Part shown: one piece after another, positions 6,101 to 6,280 of the stretch
Numbering within the stretch: position 1 is the stretch's first letter
Layout of the letters: the number at the start of each line of letters is the position of its first letter
From: Marinospirillum sp.
GTDB taxonomy: Bacteria > Pseudomonadota > Gammaproteobacteria > Pseudomonadales > Halomonadaceae
Assembly (NCBI GenBank): GCA_007116195.1
Contig: SKIX01000034.1
Coordinates: 1-6,280 of the forward strand
DNA: 6,280 bases
Direction: 5' to 3'
Translations under genes and position numbers: made by a program
The notes under the pieces: model-generated
The model's input: the letters and a program-made list of their open reading frames with translations, nothing else
What the model was told of the DNA's origin: nothing
The model's database searches: none

Positions 6101-6131
6101 AAAAAACCTCTAACCCGGTCGGGGTTAGAGG
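6099..6131 (-). terminator. Intrinsic terminator for the leftward gene at the right edge
   Basis: Read on the minus strand, CCTCTAACCC (complement of 6122-6131) pairs with GGGTTAGAGG (complement of 6107-6116), a perfect 10-bp stem with a 5-nt loop, followed by eight T's (6106 down to 6099). This is a classical intrinsic terminator 26 nt after the leftward stop codon. On the plus strand the hairpin is followed by GTTAGCTTG rather than a T-run, so it should stop acpS transcripts weakly at best, although the stem could protect their 3' end. The T-run overlaps the last two bases of the acpS stop codon. Confidence 0.88.
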
Positions 6132-6157
6132 GTTAGCTTGTCAAGATTCAGGCGCTT

Positions 6158-6280
6158 TTAAGGCTGAAAATCAGGCAGCTTTTTCTCAGCTAATTGAAAG
6201 GTTAGGCGCGCGTAATCTGGCATGCCTTGCTCATTATAGGGTGGGTAGTCTTCGCCCTGAATCAAGGGCTCAAGATAAGC
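6158..6280 (-). CDS. pfp: Probable pyrophosphate-dependent 6-phosphofructokinase, C-terminal 40 residues (5' part outside window)
   Basis: A leftward frame is open from the right edge to TAA at 6158-6160, giving 40 residues: AYLEPLIQGEDYPPYNEQ followed by GMPDYARLTFQLAEKKLPDF and Gln-Pro. The pattern PLIxGExYPPYxxGxPxYxRL near the C-terminus, with a KKLPxF tail, is what I recall from bacterial PPi-dependent phosphofructokinases (about 400-420 residues). These enzymes interconvert fructose 6-phosphate and fructose 1,6-bisphosphate using pyrophosphate. Only about a tenth of the protein is visible and no catalytic residue is in view, so the identification rests on this tail alone. That it is a real gene is well supported: a good intrinsic terminator follows its stop at 6099-6131. 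It converges on acpS. Confidence 0.55.
   Translation of the reverse strand, partial: AYLEPLIQGEDYPPYNEQGMPDYARLTFQLAEKKLPDFQP

Noticed and set aside
1..6280. An ops element for RfaH, CRISPR repeats, tRNA, insertion sequence ends or a toxin-antitoxin pair
   Set aside because: I read both strands for these and saw none; all large stretches are explained by the listed genes.

Overview
The window looks like ordinary chromosomal DNA from a gammaproteobacterium, probably a free-living non-enteric one. The evidence is a true RfaH, PdxJ and AcpS of gammaproteobacterial type, YajQ, a PanE very close to the enterobacterial pattern, mid-range base composition and dense gene packing with 1-nt gene overlaps. 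I cannot name a genus. I see no insertion sequence, phage gene, tRNA, rRNA, CRISPR array or clear sign of horizontal transfer.

Layout, left to right. A rightward block holds the 3' part of pdxJ (vitamin B6 synthesis; its start is outside the window), an AmpG-family muropeptide permease (starts inside the pdxJ stop codon), a 631-residue membrane-anchored protein I do not recognise (starts 3 nt after ampG), and panE (ketopantoate reductase, 10 nt further on). These four genes are probably one operon. The 3' end of panE overlaps by 23 bp the 3' end of rfaH, which runs leftward. A 131-bp intergenic region separates rfaH from the divergent pair yajQ-acpS, which again shares a TAATG junction. At the right edge is the last 40 codons of a leftward gene, probably pyrophosphate-dependent phosphofructokinase. 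Its intrinsic terminator has a U-tract that runs into the acpS stop codon.

Functionally the genes are mixed. PdxJ (PLP), PanE (pantothenate, hence CoA) and AcpS (moves phosphopantetheine from CoA to acyl carrier protein) are cofactor genes. AmpG recycles cell-wall fragments. RfaH is an elongation factor for long envelope and surface-polysaccharide operons. YajQ is a small nucleotide-binding protein. From memory, ampG, yajQ and panE also lie close together in Pseudomonas aeruginosa (around PA4393-PA4397), so part of this layout may be an old neighbourhood. In enterobacteria pdxJ and acpS are adjacent; here about 5.3 kb lies between them.

I found no clearly new biological system. The points most worth a second look are the unrecognised 631-residue protein and a perfect 20-bp palindrome in its last codons, just upstream of panE.
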